From: Nitrospirota bacterium
GTDB lineage: Bacteria > Nitrospirota > Nitrospiria > Nitrospirales > UBA8639
Reading direction: 5' to 3'
Assembly: GCA_029864405.1 (NCBI GenBank)
Contig: JAOTTP010000010.1
Location: 1 to 55,728, forward strand
DNA: 55,728 nt
The position numbers and the translations under genes are program-made. Within the stretch, counting starts at the first letter, position 1. Every line of letters starts with the position of its first letter. The notes beneath the pieces were generated by a model. The model did not search any database, was not told where the DNA came from, and saw only the letters and a program-made list of their open reading frames with translations. Of this stretch, positions 8,104 to 17,419 are shown piece by piece.

Positions 8104-9039
8104 TTAGGGCATGGCATAGGACACTCGTTCAATGTGGTGGCCTTTTTCTGTCAGCAGTGCAAGTAATCCGTCTTTTCCCGCCAGGTGGGCCGCACCCACG
8201 ATGATCAAGACATTTGCCTTTTCTTTCAAGAGCGATTCGATTTGGGGAATCCAGTTCTGGTTTCGTTGGACGAGGAGTTTTTTGTAGAACAGCGGATAGG
8301 TTTTGAATGACTCCACCAATTGTTCTAATCCGTCGAGATTCCCCTGGTGCCAGTCTTTTACCATATGTAAAAAAGCTTGTTCTCGTTCCTTTGATCCGGT
8401 GATGGCGAGTGATTCTTGAAGGAGCGCATCCTGGATATTGAGCGGGAGTGTATCGAAGACATTCAATTGGTCTTGAATCGTTTCCAGTCCTCCAGTCGGT
8501 TTTCCCGCATCTTTCGCCATGCGATAGAAATGATTTTCGATTCCTAATTCAGGGCGAAAGTCTTTGGATGAGTCAAATTTTCCGCTTAACGTGAGATAGA
8601 GGACCCAGGGTTTGTATTTTTCCACTTTCTGGATGTCACCTCCCAGGGCCTCGACCTTTAGTTTGACGAGCGAATAGGTTTTTGGGGAGAGAGCCGTTTT
8701 CAGGGTGTTCCCGTTTTGAAAGGTGTACTGTTTTTCGTGTTTGGAAAATGAGTCGGGGGAAAATAATATTTCCGGATCAATCTCAAAAATGACCTTTTGA
8801 GAATTGTAATACGCGTAGGAAAAAGATCTGGTGAGAGGATAATATTCTTCGGCCAGCACATGAATCGATCCTAAGATATAGACGGTATTCCTGTCAGACT
8901 GAATTTTGTAAATCAGGCTATTGTTGTACCCATCCCCCACTACCTGGCCTTGGGCTGTCCCCGAGCCCATTACCAGAAGGATCAGGAGGAGCAGACAGCT
9001 CAGGCGTAGCTTCCGTTGTTGGTGGTGCGTTGAGTCCAT
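8104..9039 (-). CDS. TraB/GumN-family exported protein
   Basis: A 311-residue protein with a signal peptide (basic start HHQQRKLRLS, then LLLLILLVMGSGTAQG). The mature part starts with the family box SLIYKIQSDRNTVYILGSIHVL, and the C-terminus has NVLIIVGAAHLAGKDGLL, the paired G-x-x-H motifs typical of the TraB/PrgY/GumN (Tiki-like) fold. Relatives are putative metalloproteases or pheromone-processing proteins; the bacterial GumN branch has no settled function. A hairpin at 8097-8115 (GCCATGC/GCATGGC) covers the stop codon at the convergent junction with the SDR gene but lacks a T-tract. Confidence 0.8.
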   Translation of the reverse strand: MDSTHHQQRKLRLSCLLLLILLVMGSGTAQGQVVGDGYNNSLIYKIQSDRNTVYILGSIHVLAEEYYPLTRSFSYAYYNSQKVIFEIDPEILFSPDSFSKHEKQYTFQNGNTLKTALSPKTYSLVKLKVEALGGDIQKVEKYKPWVLYLTLSGKFDSSKDFRPELGIENHFYRMAKDAGKPTGGLETIQDQLNVFDTLPLNIQDALLQESLAITGSKEREQAFLHMVKDWHQGNLDGLEQLVESFKTYPLFYKKLLVQRNQNWIPQIESLLKEKANVLIIVGAAHLAGKDGLLALLTEKGHHIERVSYAMP

Positions 9040-9405
9040 TCCGATTCCCCTTAATGAAATGTGGTCATGTTCTGTTTTTGAGATGAAGAAGTTATTTCCC
9101 TTGGTGTCTAGTATTTTGATTGTGTCCTTGAGGCCGTTTGGTGACCCTTACCGGTATAGTTCATCGGTGGATAGAGAGGAAAGGTAAAATGCAGAGACTC
9201 CCGCACGATGTCGAGATTGATGGAGTTTGCCGAGGCTTCTGGTCGAATTCAGGCAGAAAGGGAATGTTCCTGCTCAGTCGATTTGCCGATATTGATCTTG
9301 TTGTCCGGATCGTGGCCTGTGCCTTGTCGGTTTCACCCGTCACACTGCTTCAGACGAACGGGGGAATCGATAGGTGCGTTGGTTAGGTTAGGAGGCTGAT
9401 GTGCC
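9040..9405. other. 366-bp spacer without a supported gene
   Basis: Two plus-strand frames cross it (the best one starting at ATG 9189 after GGAAAGG) but neither shows a domain or a plausible protein composition, and both end inside the spacer. No hairpin or clear promoter was seen. Confidence 0.45.
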
Positions 9406-9825
9406 TCAGGACTGCGGTGGGGGAGAGGACTCTTGTTGGATAACCTGGAAGTCTTTTTGGGTGATGAAATGACCATCGGCATATAGACGAAACTCATACC
9501 GTCCCGGCCCTGGAAACACGAGATAGGGAATGTTCACGCCAAAGTCATGGGTCGCTAAGCGGTTGGAAATCTCAATTGGCGGGAGGGACCCTTTGCCGAC
9601 GATCTGGTCTTGATCAAGGTACACCAGTTGGATGTCGAATGCGTATTTGCCTTCCGCATCCGTGAGCGAAAAATAGACGCCGACTTGTGGATGCTGGCAG
9701 GGAAATGTCTTGGCCCAGAGATGCGTAAAGGCCCCAATGATACTTTTCTTTCCTGTCAGACTATCGATGATAATGGTGTCACACACGAGAAATGCGTGAA
9801 TGATTGGTTTGATGAATCCCGCCAT
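9406..9825 (-). CDS. DUF6941-like hypothetical protein
   Basis: A protein of about 139 residues starting MAGFIKPIIHAFLVCDTIII. It resembles a small family of uncharacterised proteins (DUF6941, from memory) marked by an early DxxT..GK..I segment, YFSLTDAEGKYAF, and a C-terminal FPGPGRYEFRLYADG beta-rich part. The fold looks like an all-beta cytosolic sandwich; no signal peptide is present. The start is set at ATG 9825, where GAGG precedes by seven bases, rather than the TTG at 9840. Function is unknown. Confidence 0.65.
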   Translation of the reverse strand: MAGFIKPIIHAFLVCDTIIIDSLTGKKSIIGAFTHLWAKTFPCQHPQVGVYFSLTDAEGKYAFDIQLVYLDQDQIVGKGSLPPIEISNRLATHDFGVNIPYLVFPGPGRYEFRLYADGHFITQKDFQVIQQESSPPPQS

Positions 9826-9907
9826 ATTATTCGTCCTCAATGCCTGCCCACATGATTAATCTGAAGTTCCTCATATGGTGATTGGCCAATTCTAGAGTTG
9901 TTCTTTA

Positions 9908-10246
9908 CTAGTCAAGAAACAGTCGGGTCAGTCCCACTCCGGCCAAGTATAGCCCGATCGCCAACCCATATGCCGGCCAAAACCCTAACTTGGGGACGAA
10001 GGCAATCATCGTTCCCACATACACAAACCATGGTGGGGAAAGCCAAATCAGGTGTTTGGCAAACGAGACGGTCGGCGCGGATCCTGCGTTGACAAAGATG
10101 AGGATGAAGGTCACTCCACTAATGATCGGCAGAGTGCTGGCCAACGCGGCCAGGAACCCTCTCCCATGACTTCCCAGATAGGTGGAGACACTCACTAATG
10201 TTCCGCCCAGGATAAAATACAACCCATATCTGACCCATTCCGGCAT
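9908..10246 (-). CDS. Small membrane protein, GlpM/DUF3147-like
   Basis: A 112-residue protein with about four hydrophobic helices and charged ends. The start region MPEWVRYGLYFILGGTLVSVSTYLG and the following ALASTLPIISGVTFILIFV resemble GlpM/DUF3147 membrane proteins; the match is by eye and tentative. The ATG at 10246 is preferred over an upstream in-frame start because GAGGAGGGGCG lies directly before it. It follows the RNase Z-like gene on the same strand with a 26-bp gap, so it is probably the last gene of that unit. Confidence 0.6.
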   Translation of the reverse strand: MPEWVRYGLYFILGGTLVSVSTYLGSHGRGFLAALASTLPIISGVTFILIFVNAGSAPTVSFAKHLIWLSPPWFVYVGTMIAFVPKLGFWPAYGLAIGLYLAGVGLTRLFLD

Positions 10247-10272
10247 CGCCCCTCCTCGTGTCATGTGTGTGA

Positions 10273-11283
10273 TTACTGTTCATGAAAGGCCTCAATGGCC
10301 TCCTGTCGAAGCCTGTCTCCCTGGCCGGTATACCTGGGGGAAAAATGAAAGACGACCAATTGTTGCACCCCGGCTTTTCGTCCAAGGATTCCTGCTTGAC
10401 GGGCCGTGAGGTGGTAACGGTTAGCGGCCTTTTCCCGGTCTGCCTCTAAAAATGGGGCCTCGCAAAATAGGGTATCGGCCCCCAGGCATAACTGAATAAT
10501 CTTTTGCTCATTGTCTGCATCATATCGGCAATCAACGACATAGGCGATTTTTTGCCCTCTGGTGATGGTCGTAAATTCTCGTTTCACGGTCCCCACATCA
10601 AATGTCCGCTCTTCCTTCCGGTGTTCAACATACAACGTGGCCGAAAAGGTATGCGAATCGGATGCGCCATCCCAAATCAATTGCTTGACTTCCTTGAGCC
10701 ACGAGCCAACCGGAAGTCCCGCCTCATGGAGTCGGACTTTATTGATATTGATGTGAAAGGGCTCTTCCAGGGCAAATGCCAGGGAGGGGATGCGATGGTT
10801 GAGAGCCACGGCCTTGACGAGAAGAGCGGGTTCCTGGAGAACCGTAAAGATCTGTGAATGATCGCCAGGGATTGGGGCTTCGAGCTGACAGAGGAACGCG
10901 TCTTTCGCATGAAAGTGAGCCGGTTGGATGTGGGTGAGGTGATATTCCTTGACCTCGATGGTCAGCGGGTAACCGTCAACGAGATTCCAGGTATAGCCGC
11001 GAAGTTTGCCCTGGATATTCTCAATAAGGCCTGGTGGACCATGCAGCCGAAGGTGTTTTCCGCGACCCAGGGCCACACGAATGAGCCGGTCAAACCCGAT
11101 GAAGTGATCCATGTGCGTGTGAGAGATGAAAATATCCTGTGCCCGTAAAAGTTGGGATGGGCTCAACGAAATATTATCGCCTAGATCAAAGAGTAGCGCC
11201 CGACGGCTCCAACGAACTTCAACATAGAGACCGGGGTCTCCAAAGGGATGATTCACCAAATGAGGCGAAAACGAGGGTGTCAC
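10273..11283 (-). CDS. RNase Z-like metallo-beta-lactamase-fold hydrolase
   Basis: A 336-residue protein of the metallo-beta-lactamase fold related to RNase Z (ElaC). The zinc motif is SHTHMDHFIGFDRLI; further ligands are expected at NHRIPS (His), at VVDCRYD (Asp) and at VFHFSPRY (His). RNase Z trims tRNA 3' ends; this sequence differs from textbook RNase Z enough that another phosphodiesterase substrate is possible. The start is placed at GTG 11283, giving a four-base GTGA overlap with the upstream CPBP-like gene; a longer frame to 11400 would run deep into that gene. The overlap implies translational coupling. Confidence 0.75.
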   Translation of the reverse strand: MTPSFSPHLVNHPFGDPGLYVEVRWSRRALLFDLGDNISLSPSQLLRAQDIFISHTHMDHFIGFDRLIRVALGRGKHLRLHGPPGLIENIQGKLRGYTWNLVDGYPLTIEVKEYHLTHIQPAHFHAKDAFLCQLEAPIPGDHSQIFTVLQEPALLVKAVALNHRIPSLAFALEEPFHININKVRLHEAGLPVGSWLKEVKQLIWDGASDSHTFSATLYVEHRKEERTFDVGTVKREFTTITRGQKIAYVVDCRYDADNEQKIIQLCLGADTLFCEAPFLEADREKAANRYHLTARQAGILGRKAGVQQLVVFHFSPRYTGQGDRLRQEAIEAFHEQ

Positions 11284-11975
11284 GCCAGCATCCCCCGTAT
11301 GATGAGGTAGAGAAGAATCACTTCCACGGCGTGGGCGGTTATGACCGCATAGAGATTGTGCATTCGCATCCATAGCCATCCCCACACCAGGCCATCCCAC
11401 ACCGCAATCCAGTGTAAATCACGGAAGGTTGTCACCATAAAGGGATCACACGAAAACGTTAGAGCCGATATGGATAACGGGAGTAAGGCCTGTAGGCGAA
11501 GCCTGGTGGCCGAGGGGTGATCGGGTTTGTGTGCATGATGAAACCATACCAGTAATCGGCCCAGGAGAAATCCGCGGAAATTCAATTCAACCGCCATAGC
11601 AATCACGATGATAAACCAGGGTACCATGATCCAGAAAGGTACCTGTGCATGGGGAGTCTGTGAGAGAAAACGTATATCCACCCCCAAGGTGGGAATGACG
11701 TAAAGGATGGCCACGGTATTCACCGTTCCCAAGGTGAGGCCGGTCACGATCCCCCAGAGAAGTCCTGGTTGAATGTGGTGAAAGGCCAACCCAAGCTTGT
11801 GGAGCTGGTCCACATTTCTATACGCCCACACGCTTAAGGCTCCATAGGCCATCAGTTGTGGAGCAAATTGGACGGCAGGTTGCAATTGCCAGTTCGCGGG
11901 TAAGAGGTAAAACCCGATTGTGGCGAAGATCGGGAGGAAGGCTAATCCTGAGGCTCGTTCTTTCTGGGGTATCAC
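11280..11975 (-). CDS. CPBP-like (CAAX protease family) membrane protein, degenerate motifs
   Basis: A 231-residue protein with about seven hydrophobic segments. The region AMAVELNFRGFLLGRLL recalls the first motif of CPBP/Abi intramembrane proteases (EExxxRG), but only one Glu is kept. The second and third motifs are altered (SALTFSCDPF where F-x-x-x-H is usual, and TAHAVEVI near the end). Catalysis is therefore doubtful and the protein may be a non-proteolytic relative. It is the first gene of a three-gene unit with the RNase Z-like hydrolase and the small membrane protein. Confidence 0.6.
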   Translation of the reverse strand: MIPQKERASGLAFLPIFATIGFYLLPANWQLQPAVQFAPQLMAYGALSVWAYRNVDQLHKLGLAFHHIQPGLLWGIVTGLTLGTVNTVAILYVIPTLGVDIRFLSQTPHAQVPFWIMVPWFIIVIAMAVELNFRGFLLGRLLVWFHHAHKPDHPSATRLRLQALLPLSISALTFSCDPFMVTTFRDLHWIAVWDGLVWGWLWMRMHNLYAVITAHAVEVILLYLIIRGMLA

Positions 11976-12039
11976 ATGCGTGCAATGGTCGTGGAAGGTA
12001 TTACGGGATCGGGATGAATAGGTACTGAACTCTTGACGC

Positions 12040-13260
12040 TTATTGATGGCGCAAGGCCTCAGCGGGATCCAATTTTGAGGCTTTCATGGCGGGAAACAGG
12101 CCGAATCCCACCCCGACCATGACCGCAAAGGCAAAGGCAATGGCAATTGCGGTGGGTTGAACCACCGCCCCCCAATCTCCGCCGCCCGGCATGGCCTGGG
12201 CGACTAAATCCCCAATGCCATAGGCTGCGAGAATGCCTACGAGAATGCCAATGCATCCGCCAATCACACTGATGGTGGTGGACTCAATGAGAAATTGCAA
12301 AAGAATGTCCTGCCGTCTGGCCCCGATGGCCTTCCGTAATCCAATTTCCCTGGTTCGCTCTGTGACGGTGACGAGCATGATGTTCATAATGCCGATGCCG
12401 CCGACGAGCAGGGCAATCACCGCAATGCCCCCAAGAACCAGCCGGAAGGTCAAAATCGTTTGGTCCAGCGCAGTAAGAAATTCTCCCTGATTTCGGATAT
12501 GGATGTCATCCACACCGTCATGACGTTGAACCAGAAACTGATGCAGGGCCTGAGAGATTTCATCCATGCGCTGCCGGTCAGGAACATGAATGATCATCGA
12601 TTGGATTTTGTCGGTTCCTTGGAAAAACCGCAGCCCCGTGCTGATAGGGATAATCACCATTTCATCGTAATCGTGCCCGTAAATCTCCCCCTTGGGCTCC
12701 ATGACGGCTATCACCGTAAACCGTTGATCCCCGATTTTTACATCTTCTCCGATGGCGGATTGAGATCCAAATAGGACTTCGGCGATGGTGCGTCCTAACA
12801 CCACGGACCGGCTCCATTCCTTGAGGTCGGTTGATGTAAGAAATCGTCCAGACTCGGGGCGAAAGTTTCGGATCGGGCTATATTCGGGAGCGGTGGCGGT
12901 AACTTCTCCACTGTAGTCGCGATCCCCCGCTTTCAACTGGCCATCCAGCTCAATAATTGGAGCGACAAGAAGATCAGGGAAACGTGTCTGAATGGCTAGG
13001 GCATCGTCATAGCGGAGTTCGGTATTTCTCCCCGCAAAGAGCTGCCGTTCTTCAACCGTCAACCGTTTTTTCCAGACAAACAGTAAATTGGTCCCCATGC
13101 GCTCAAGAGAATGCACCAGCCACACTTGTCCGCCTTCGACAATAGCGATCATGGTAATGACGGCGGCCACACCAATAATGACTCCCAGCATTGTGAGCCC
13201 TGAGCGAAGAGCATTCCCCGAGAGATTTTTGAGCGCGTCCAGAAAAATTGAACGTAACAC
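12040..13260 (-). CDS. MacB-type ABC transporter permease
   Basis: A 406-residue permease of the MacB/FtsX superfamily: an N-terminal helix in the segment NALRSGLTMLGVIIGVAAVIT, a large periplasmic domain (about residues 50-270, including GQLKAGDRDYSGEVTATAPE), then three helices with the conserved TVTERTREIGLRKAIGARR loop. Start GTG 13260 is chosen because it lies four bases after the ATPase stop; the longer frame to 13368 would overlap the ATPase by 100 bases. It works with the ATPase, adaptor and TolC protein of this operon as a tripartite exporter; the substrate (lipid, peptide or macrolide) is unknown. Confidence 0.88.
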   Translation of the reverse strand: MLRSIFLDALKNLSGNALRSGLTMLGVIIGVAAVITMIAIVEGGQVWLVHSLERMGTNLLFVWKKRLTVEERQLFAGRNTELRYDDALAIQTRFPDLLVAPIIELDGQLKAGDRDYSGEVTATAPEYSPIRNFRPESGRFLTSTDLKEWSRSVVLGRTIAEVLFGSQSAIGEDVKIGDQRFTVIAVMEPKGEIYGHDYDEMVIIPISTGLRFFQGTDKIQSMIIHVPDRQRMDEISQALHQFLVQRHDGVDDIHIRNQGEFLTALDQTILTFRLVLGGIAVIALLVGGIGIMNIMLVTVTERTREIGLRKAIGARRQDILLQFLIESTTISVIGGCIGILVGILAAYGIGDLVAQAMPGGGDWGAVVQPTAIAIAFAFAVMVGVGFGLFPAMKASKLDPAEALRHQ

Positions 13261-13264
13261 GATC

Positions 13265-13966
13265 TTATCCCAGCACTGGTAAGGGCTGATGGATGGATTC
13301 ATCTGCCACGATTCTGCCATCGGCCAACGTAATGCGGCGTTCCGCCTGATGTGCGATGAGCGGATCATGTGTAATCATCACGATGGTTTGCCCCTGACGA
13401 TGAAGTTGTTCAAAGAGGGCAAGAATATCTTTGCCTGATTGACTATCCAGGTTCCCCGTGGGCTCATCGGCCAGGAGGAGGGAGGGGCTGTTAGCCAACG
13501 CACGAGCGATTGCCACGCGTTGCTGTTGGCCTCCCGATAACTGATTGCTGTAATGACGCAGGCGGTCTTCCAGACCGACTCTCGTTAATAATTCGCGCGC
13601 TTTGTCCTGTTGGACTGTTCGTGAGGCGCCGGCATACATCAGAGGAAGTTGAACATTTTCCAATGCTGTTTTTCGTGCAAGTAAATGAAAGGTTTGAAAA
13701 ATGAACCCGATTTTTTTGTTGCGGATGCCGGTGAGCAGGGAATCGGGCAGAGTGTTGACATGGTCACCATCCAGCCAATATTCCCCACTCGTGGGCTGGC
13801 TTAAACATCCGACAATATCCAGGAGTGTCGTTTTCCCGCTTCCGGACTGACCGATAATGGCGACAAATTCTCCCTGATCAACTTGAAGCGTAATATCGAC
13901 CAATGCCGGCACGTCGACCTGTCCGGCTTTATAGGTTTTAAAGATGTTCTTGAGCAAGATCAGCAT
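13265..13966 (-). CDS. MacB/LolD-type ABC transporter ATPase
   Basis: A 233-residue stand-alone ATP-binding subunit. Walker A is [11 protein letters not shown], the signature [15 protein letters not shown], Walker [13 protein letters not shown], and the switch His lies in MITHD. The PTGNLD form is typical of the MacB/LolD/FtsE branch. Unlike E. coli MacB, the ATPase and permease are separate genes here. It is placed between the adaptor (20 bp upstream) and the permease (4 bp downstream). Confidence 0.9.
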   Translation of the reverse strand: MLILLKNIFKTYKAGQVDVPALVDITLQVDQGEFVAIIGQSGSGKTTLLDIVGCLSQPTSGEYWLDGDHVNTLPDSLLTGIRNKKIGFIFQTFHLLARKTALENVQLPLMYAGASRTVQQDKARELLTRVGLEDRLRHYSNQLSGGQQQRVAIARALANSPSLLLADEPTGNLDSQSGKDILALFEQLHRQGQTIVMITHDPLIAHQAERRITLADGRIVADESIHQPLPVLG

Positions 13967-13986
13967 AGTGAGGACCTCTTGCCACC

Positions 13987-15123
13987 CTACCGGCGAGCCT
14001 CTTCCTTTTTAAATGAAGGGACGACGACCTGATCATGCTCTTGGAGCCCTTGGGTGATGATGGCCTGCGTATCAGTCCTGAAGGCGACACGGACTTTGCG
14101 GGTCTGGGGTTGTCCCTCCGACAATACGTCCACCACGTCATCGCCCTTTTCGACCCGCAACACTTCAAGCGGAACTGTCAGAACATCATCCAGTCGTTTC
14201 GTTTCGATATCGATGTTGGCCGTCAGCATGGGTTTTAGCGAGGGATGAGAGTTTTCGATAGCAATAGACACTTCATAGGTCACGAGATTGTTTTCTTTCA
14301 CCCCTTGAGCGGCAATGGCCGTGACCTGGCCTGAAAAGAGTTTTTCCGGTAACGCATCCAATCGAATGTCGACGGGTTGACCTACCGAAACTCTTGGAAT
14401 ATTGACTTCGTTGATTTTGGCTTTGACCACCATGTGGGACAAATCAGCAATGCGCATGAGGATCGTCCCGCCGCCGAAGGTGGCTGTTCCGGAGGTAATG
14501 ATTTCACCGGTATGGACGAGGACTTCCAGGACAGTACCTTGGGAGGGCGATCGGACCTGAAATTCTTCAGGTCGGGTTTTTGAGGCCGAACCCTCGCGGT
14601 ATCGTTCAAACAATTCTTTGTTTCCGCCTAATGCCAATAAGAGTTGTCGTTCGGCCAATTCCAGACGAACGAGGGATTGTTGATAGTCACGTTGAGCCAG
14701 TTCCAATTCCTTTTGAGGGATAAACCCTTTGTTGAACAAGGACTCCGCGCGAGCCCACTCACGGTGGGCCATGTCGACGTTTAACCGTTCTTCCTGGATT
14801 CCGGACCGAAGCTGGGCCACCTGTCGGGCCTGGCTCGATTCCTGTCGAATAATCGCCAAGACGTGATTCTTTTGGATCTCTTGTCCTGCCGTCACAAATA
14901 ATTGAGCGACTTCACCGGAAAATTGAGATTTAATTTCGATGGTCTGAAATGGCATGATCGTTCCCGTCTCAGACACCTTCGTTTGCAGCGAGGTGCGGAC
15001 GACTTCGACCAGTTTGTAGGATGGGGTCTCCCCCGAGGGTTGGTCGGTCACCCGGAAATAATAGGCAATACCAAGAATCACTCCGGCGAGTATGATGATG
15101 AGAACCCACGATGTTTTGTTCAT
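13987..15123 (-). CDS. Periplasmic adaptor (membrane fusion) subunit, MacA/HlyD-like
   Basis: A 378-residue adaptor with a single N-terminal membrane anchor (WVLIIILAGVILGIAYYF), a barrel/lipoyl half-motif EIKSQFSGEVAQLFVTAGQEI, a long coiled-coil hairpin (about residues 95-170, rich in Gln, Arg and Glu), the second lipoyl half VRSPSQGTVLEVLVHTGEII, and a C-terminal beta-barrel and membrane-proximal domain. It links the inner-membrane ABC pump to TolC. The gene starts 71 bp after the mobile element that separates it from tolC. Confidence 0.9.
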   Translation of the reverse strand: MNKTSWVLIIILAGVILGIAYYFRVTDQPSGETPSYKLVEVVRTSLQTKVSETGTIMPFQTIEIKSQFSGEVAQLFVTAGQEIQKNHVLAIIRQESSQARQVAQLRSGIQEERLNVDMAHREWARAESLFNKGFIPQKELELAQRDYQQSLVRLELAERQLLLALGGNKELFERYREGSASKTRPEEFQVRSPSQGTVLEVLVHTGEIITSGTATFGGGTILMRIADLSHMVVKAKINEVNIPRVSVGQPVDIRLDALPEKLFSGQVTAIAAQGVKENNLVTYEVSIAIENSHPSLKPMLTANIDIETKRLDDVLTVPLEVLRVEKGDDVVDVLSEGQPQTRKVRVAFRTDTQAIITQGLQEHDQVVVPSFKKEEARR

Positions 15124-15185
15124 ATTTTTACTTGTATGGTAGCAAGTCTAGCGAAGGCCTGGGAAATGAAAAGGCAGGTAAGGGG

Positions 15186-15603
15186 AAAATTGGGGATCAT
15201 ACAGAATTTATGGTTCTGGCCTTACAGCTTGACGAGGTGTATCGAGCATCCCTCTTGGGGGTCGCTCGTAAAACGTGAGGGCAGGTGAAGGCATCGCACG
15301 TGTGTTCCCCACTCTCGTGCCCACGTGATGTTCTGTGTTGCCGGGTTTCGCCCCGGCAGGCGAGGCCATTTTGTTCCGGCAAAAGGCCCCAAAACCATTG
15401 ACGCCCCGTCTGGCCTCATTGGAGCGGACGGACGCCAGCCTGAGGAAAGCGGACCAACTCGCTCCGCTCAAACAAGGCCCGCCAGCTGAGGAGAGCGTCC
15501 CTCCTTTGGGCCAGACGGCAGGCGTCGGAGCAAGGGGGACGAACAGTTCAGTGACGCACATGAAACAGCGATGAGGCCTATATTCTGTATGATCCAAAAT
15601 TGG
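15186..15603. mobile_element. 402-bp MITE-like element with TIRs and 8-bp target duplication
   Basis: GGATCATACAGAAT at 15194-15207 is repeated perfectly in inverted orientation at 15582-15595. Immediately outside, AAAATTGG occurs at 15186-15193 and again, in direct orientation, at 15596-15603. This is the signature of a transposon end and an 8-bp target-site duplication. The inside (402 bp with TIRs) has no transposase: frames cross it but show no domain. It contains a GCCGGG/CCCGGC hairpin at about 15338-15357, and a tract with TTTTGTTCCGGCAAAAGGCC that recalls dispersed elements of many Gram-negative genomes. It is therefore non-autonomous and must have been moved by a transposase encoded elsewhere. 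Confidence 0.9.
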
Positions 15604-15783
15604 CAGCACGTGAGTGAGAGTGTTGTCCATTTGGCGTGCAGAGGCATTATCCATTTCTGACAAAAGAGCGAAAAAGAGTGCTGTTCGGCAAGGTCTCCCG
15701 AAATGAGGAGTGGTGTACCAACCGGGTATGTGAAATCCTACGGGCGAGGAGAAGGGCTTTGCCGGAAATTCTCAATATTTCTC

Positions 15784-17379
15784 TTACTGGACTTCAATGT
15801 GGTAATGGTCGAAGGTCGAGGCGGTGACGAGGCGGAGACGGGATAATGACTGGTTGTAATCGAGAATAGCGCGTAATTCTCTCCCACGAGCTATCCTCAG
15901 ATCCCGTTGAAATTCTAAGACCAATCGGGTGGTGCTGAGGCCGAGATTGAGGCGTTCCTGTTCGGCCTTGAGTTGCCTTTCGGATAATTGACGAGCGGTT
16001 TGATTGGTTCTGGTGCGCTTAAAGCTCGTCTGCACCTGACGGATGGCTTCTTTGACGTCCAGGATAATTTGTTGGCGAACACGCAGGAGGGAGACTTGGC
16101 TTTGTTGAGTCTCCAAGACCCGTCGTTGATATTGGCTCTGTGCGGAGCGGTTGCCTATGGGGTAGCTGAGAACAAGTCCCCCTCCCATATTATAAAAATC
16201 GGTACTGCCGACACGATCCCAATTATCTCCGGCATTTTTGCCCAATCCGCTGAGACCCAGACTTCCCTGAAACGAGAGATCCGGCAGGAGCTGATTTTTA
16301 GCAAAGCGGGTATTGACGGTGGAGGTTTCAATGTTCTTTTTGGCTTGGAGAATATCTGGACGATGCTCGAAGGCCACCTCCAGATTTTCTTTTAGTGGTG
16401 TTTCCTGAAGATGTTGAATGGGTGGGTCGAGTGGGACGAGGGGTGTAGTTTGGGTCAGCTTCAATTCCGAGTTGCTGAGAAGAAGTCGGAGTTGGTCTTC
16501 CTGGTCCAACACGGTTTTTTGGGCCAGTAAAATTTGTTCGATCTGGTTAGCTACCCCTGCTTGAGCCTGAAGGGCCTCAACATCGGCCATCACGCCGGCT
16601 TTGACCTTAGCGCGATTGCTGGCGAGCAATTCTTCTGCGGCCTGTAAGGTTGCACGGACGACTTTTAAGTTTTCACGGGCAAAGACCAGTTCCCAATACG
16701 CTTGCTCCACCTGGGCGATCACAGAAAGGATCTGGTTGAGGAGTGTGAGCTGTTCCACGTCGGCTGCGTTTTGTGCGAGGGTAATTTGAATGTTGTTGAT
16801 CGATGGTCCGAAGTTGCGAAGAAGCGGTTGCGTCAGAGTGAAAGCCAAATTGCTTGTATAGGATGGGTTAAATAAAAAGCTGGTTGATCCGGCTACGGAG
16901 TTCCGATTGGTATCAAAGGTCAGATCGTACGATCCGCCGGTAAGTAACTTTTGCTGTAATCCTAAATTGAAATTTGTTTCGTTTTGATCAAATGTGTCTG
17001 GGTCTGCTCCCAGGGTCACCCCTCCAAAGCCGAAGATGGGCCTGTTGAGAGGAATGACTGTCCGGTCGTACCGTCCGCCTAGCTGAACTGTGGGGTCAAA
17101 TTGTGCGTGTTGAAAAACAATATCGGTGAGTCGAACATCTCGGGTCTGTCGGCTGACCTGAATGTCCAGATTGTGTTCTAGGGCTTCCATGACGGCTTCC
17201 TGTAACGTCAGCGTGATGACGGAGTCAGGCTGGAGGAGTTCCTGAAATATATATTCTTCACTGTCAGGAAGACTTGAGGGACTGCTCACACTGACACCAG
17301 GCAAGGCGAGTCCCGTGAGAGTGAGGACGGTCAGAAAAACCAGTCGAGGCATGGCTTGAAATATCATGATCTGGCGCAT
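15784..17379 (-). CDS. TolC-family outer membrane efflux protein
   Basis: A 531-residue outer-membrane factor. A signal peptide (PRLVFLTVLTLTGLALPGVSVS) is followed by two repeats of the TolC fold: the first begins ITLTLQEAVMEALEHNLDIQ, and the second follows PLKENLEVAFEHRPDILQAKKNIE. Long helical stretches with regular Gln and Glu match the alpha-barrel. It is upstream of the adaptor and ABC genes on the same strand and would be the outer-membrane channel of that pump. The 402-bp element now lies between it and the adaptor, so co-transcription may be reduced or may rely on read-through. Confidence 0.9.
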   Translation of the reverse strand: MRQIMIFQAMPRLVFLTVLTLTGLALPGVSVSSPSSLPDSEEYIFQELLQPDSVITLTLQEAVMEALEHNLDIQVSRQTRDVRLTDIVFQHAQFDPTVQLGGRYDRTVIPLNRPIFGFGGVTLGADPDTFDQNETNFNLGLQQKLLTGGSYDLTFDTNRNSVAGSTSFLFNPSYTSNLAFTLTQPLLRNFGPSINNIQITLAQNAADVEQLTLLNQILSVIAQVEQAYWELVFARENLKVVRATLQAAEELLASNRAKVKAGVMADVEALQAQAGVANQIEQILLAQKTVLDQEDQLRLLLSNSELKLTQTTPLVPLDPPIQHLQETPLKENLEVAFEHRPDILQAKKNIETSTVNTRFAKNQLLPDLSFQGSLGLSGLGKNAGDNWDRVGSTDFYNMGGGLVLSYPIGNRSAQSQYQRRVLETQQSQVSLLRVRQQIILDVKEAIRQVQTSFKRTRTNQTARQLSERQLKAEQERLNLGLSTTRLVLEFQRDLRIARGRELRAILDYNQSLSRLRLVTASTFDHYHIEVQ

Positions 17380-17419
17380 ATCGGTTTATTCAAAAGTCCC
17401 AAGGAGCAGACCTTTGCTC

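Noticed and set aside
8097..8115. Hairpin at the SDR/TraB convergent junction as a terminator
   Set aside because: The seven-base stem has no T-tract on either side.
9138..9399. Two plus-strand frames in the 9.0-9.4 kb spacer
   Set aside because: No recognisable composition or motif; only a moderate GGAAAGG before ATG 9189.
15208..15663. 151-codon frame across the MITE
   Set aside because: It begins outside the element, crosses its boundary and has the low-complexity look of translated repeat sequence; no transposase motif.
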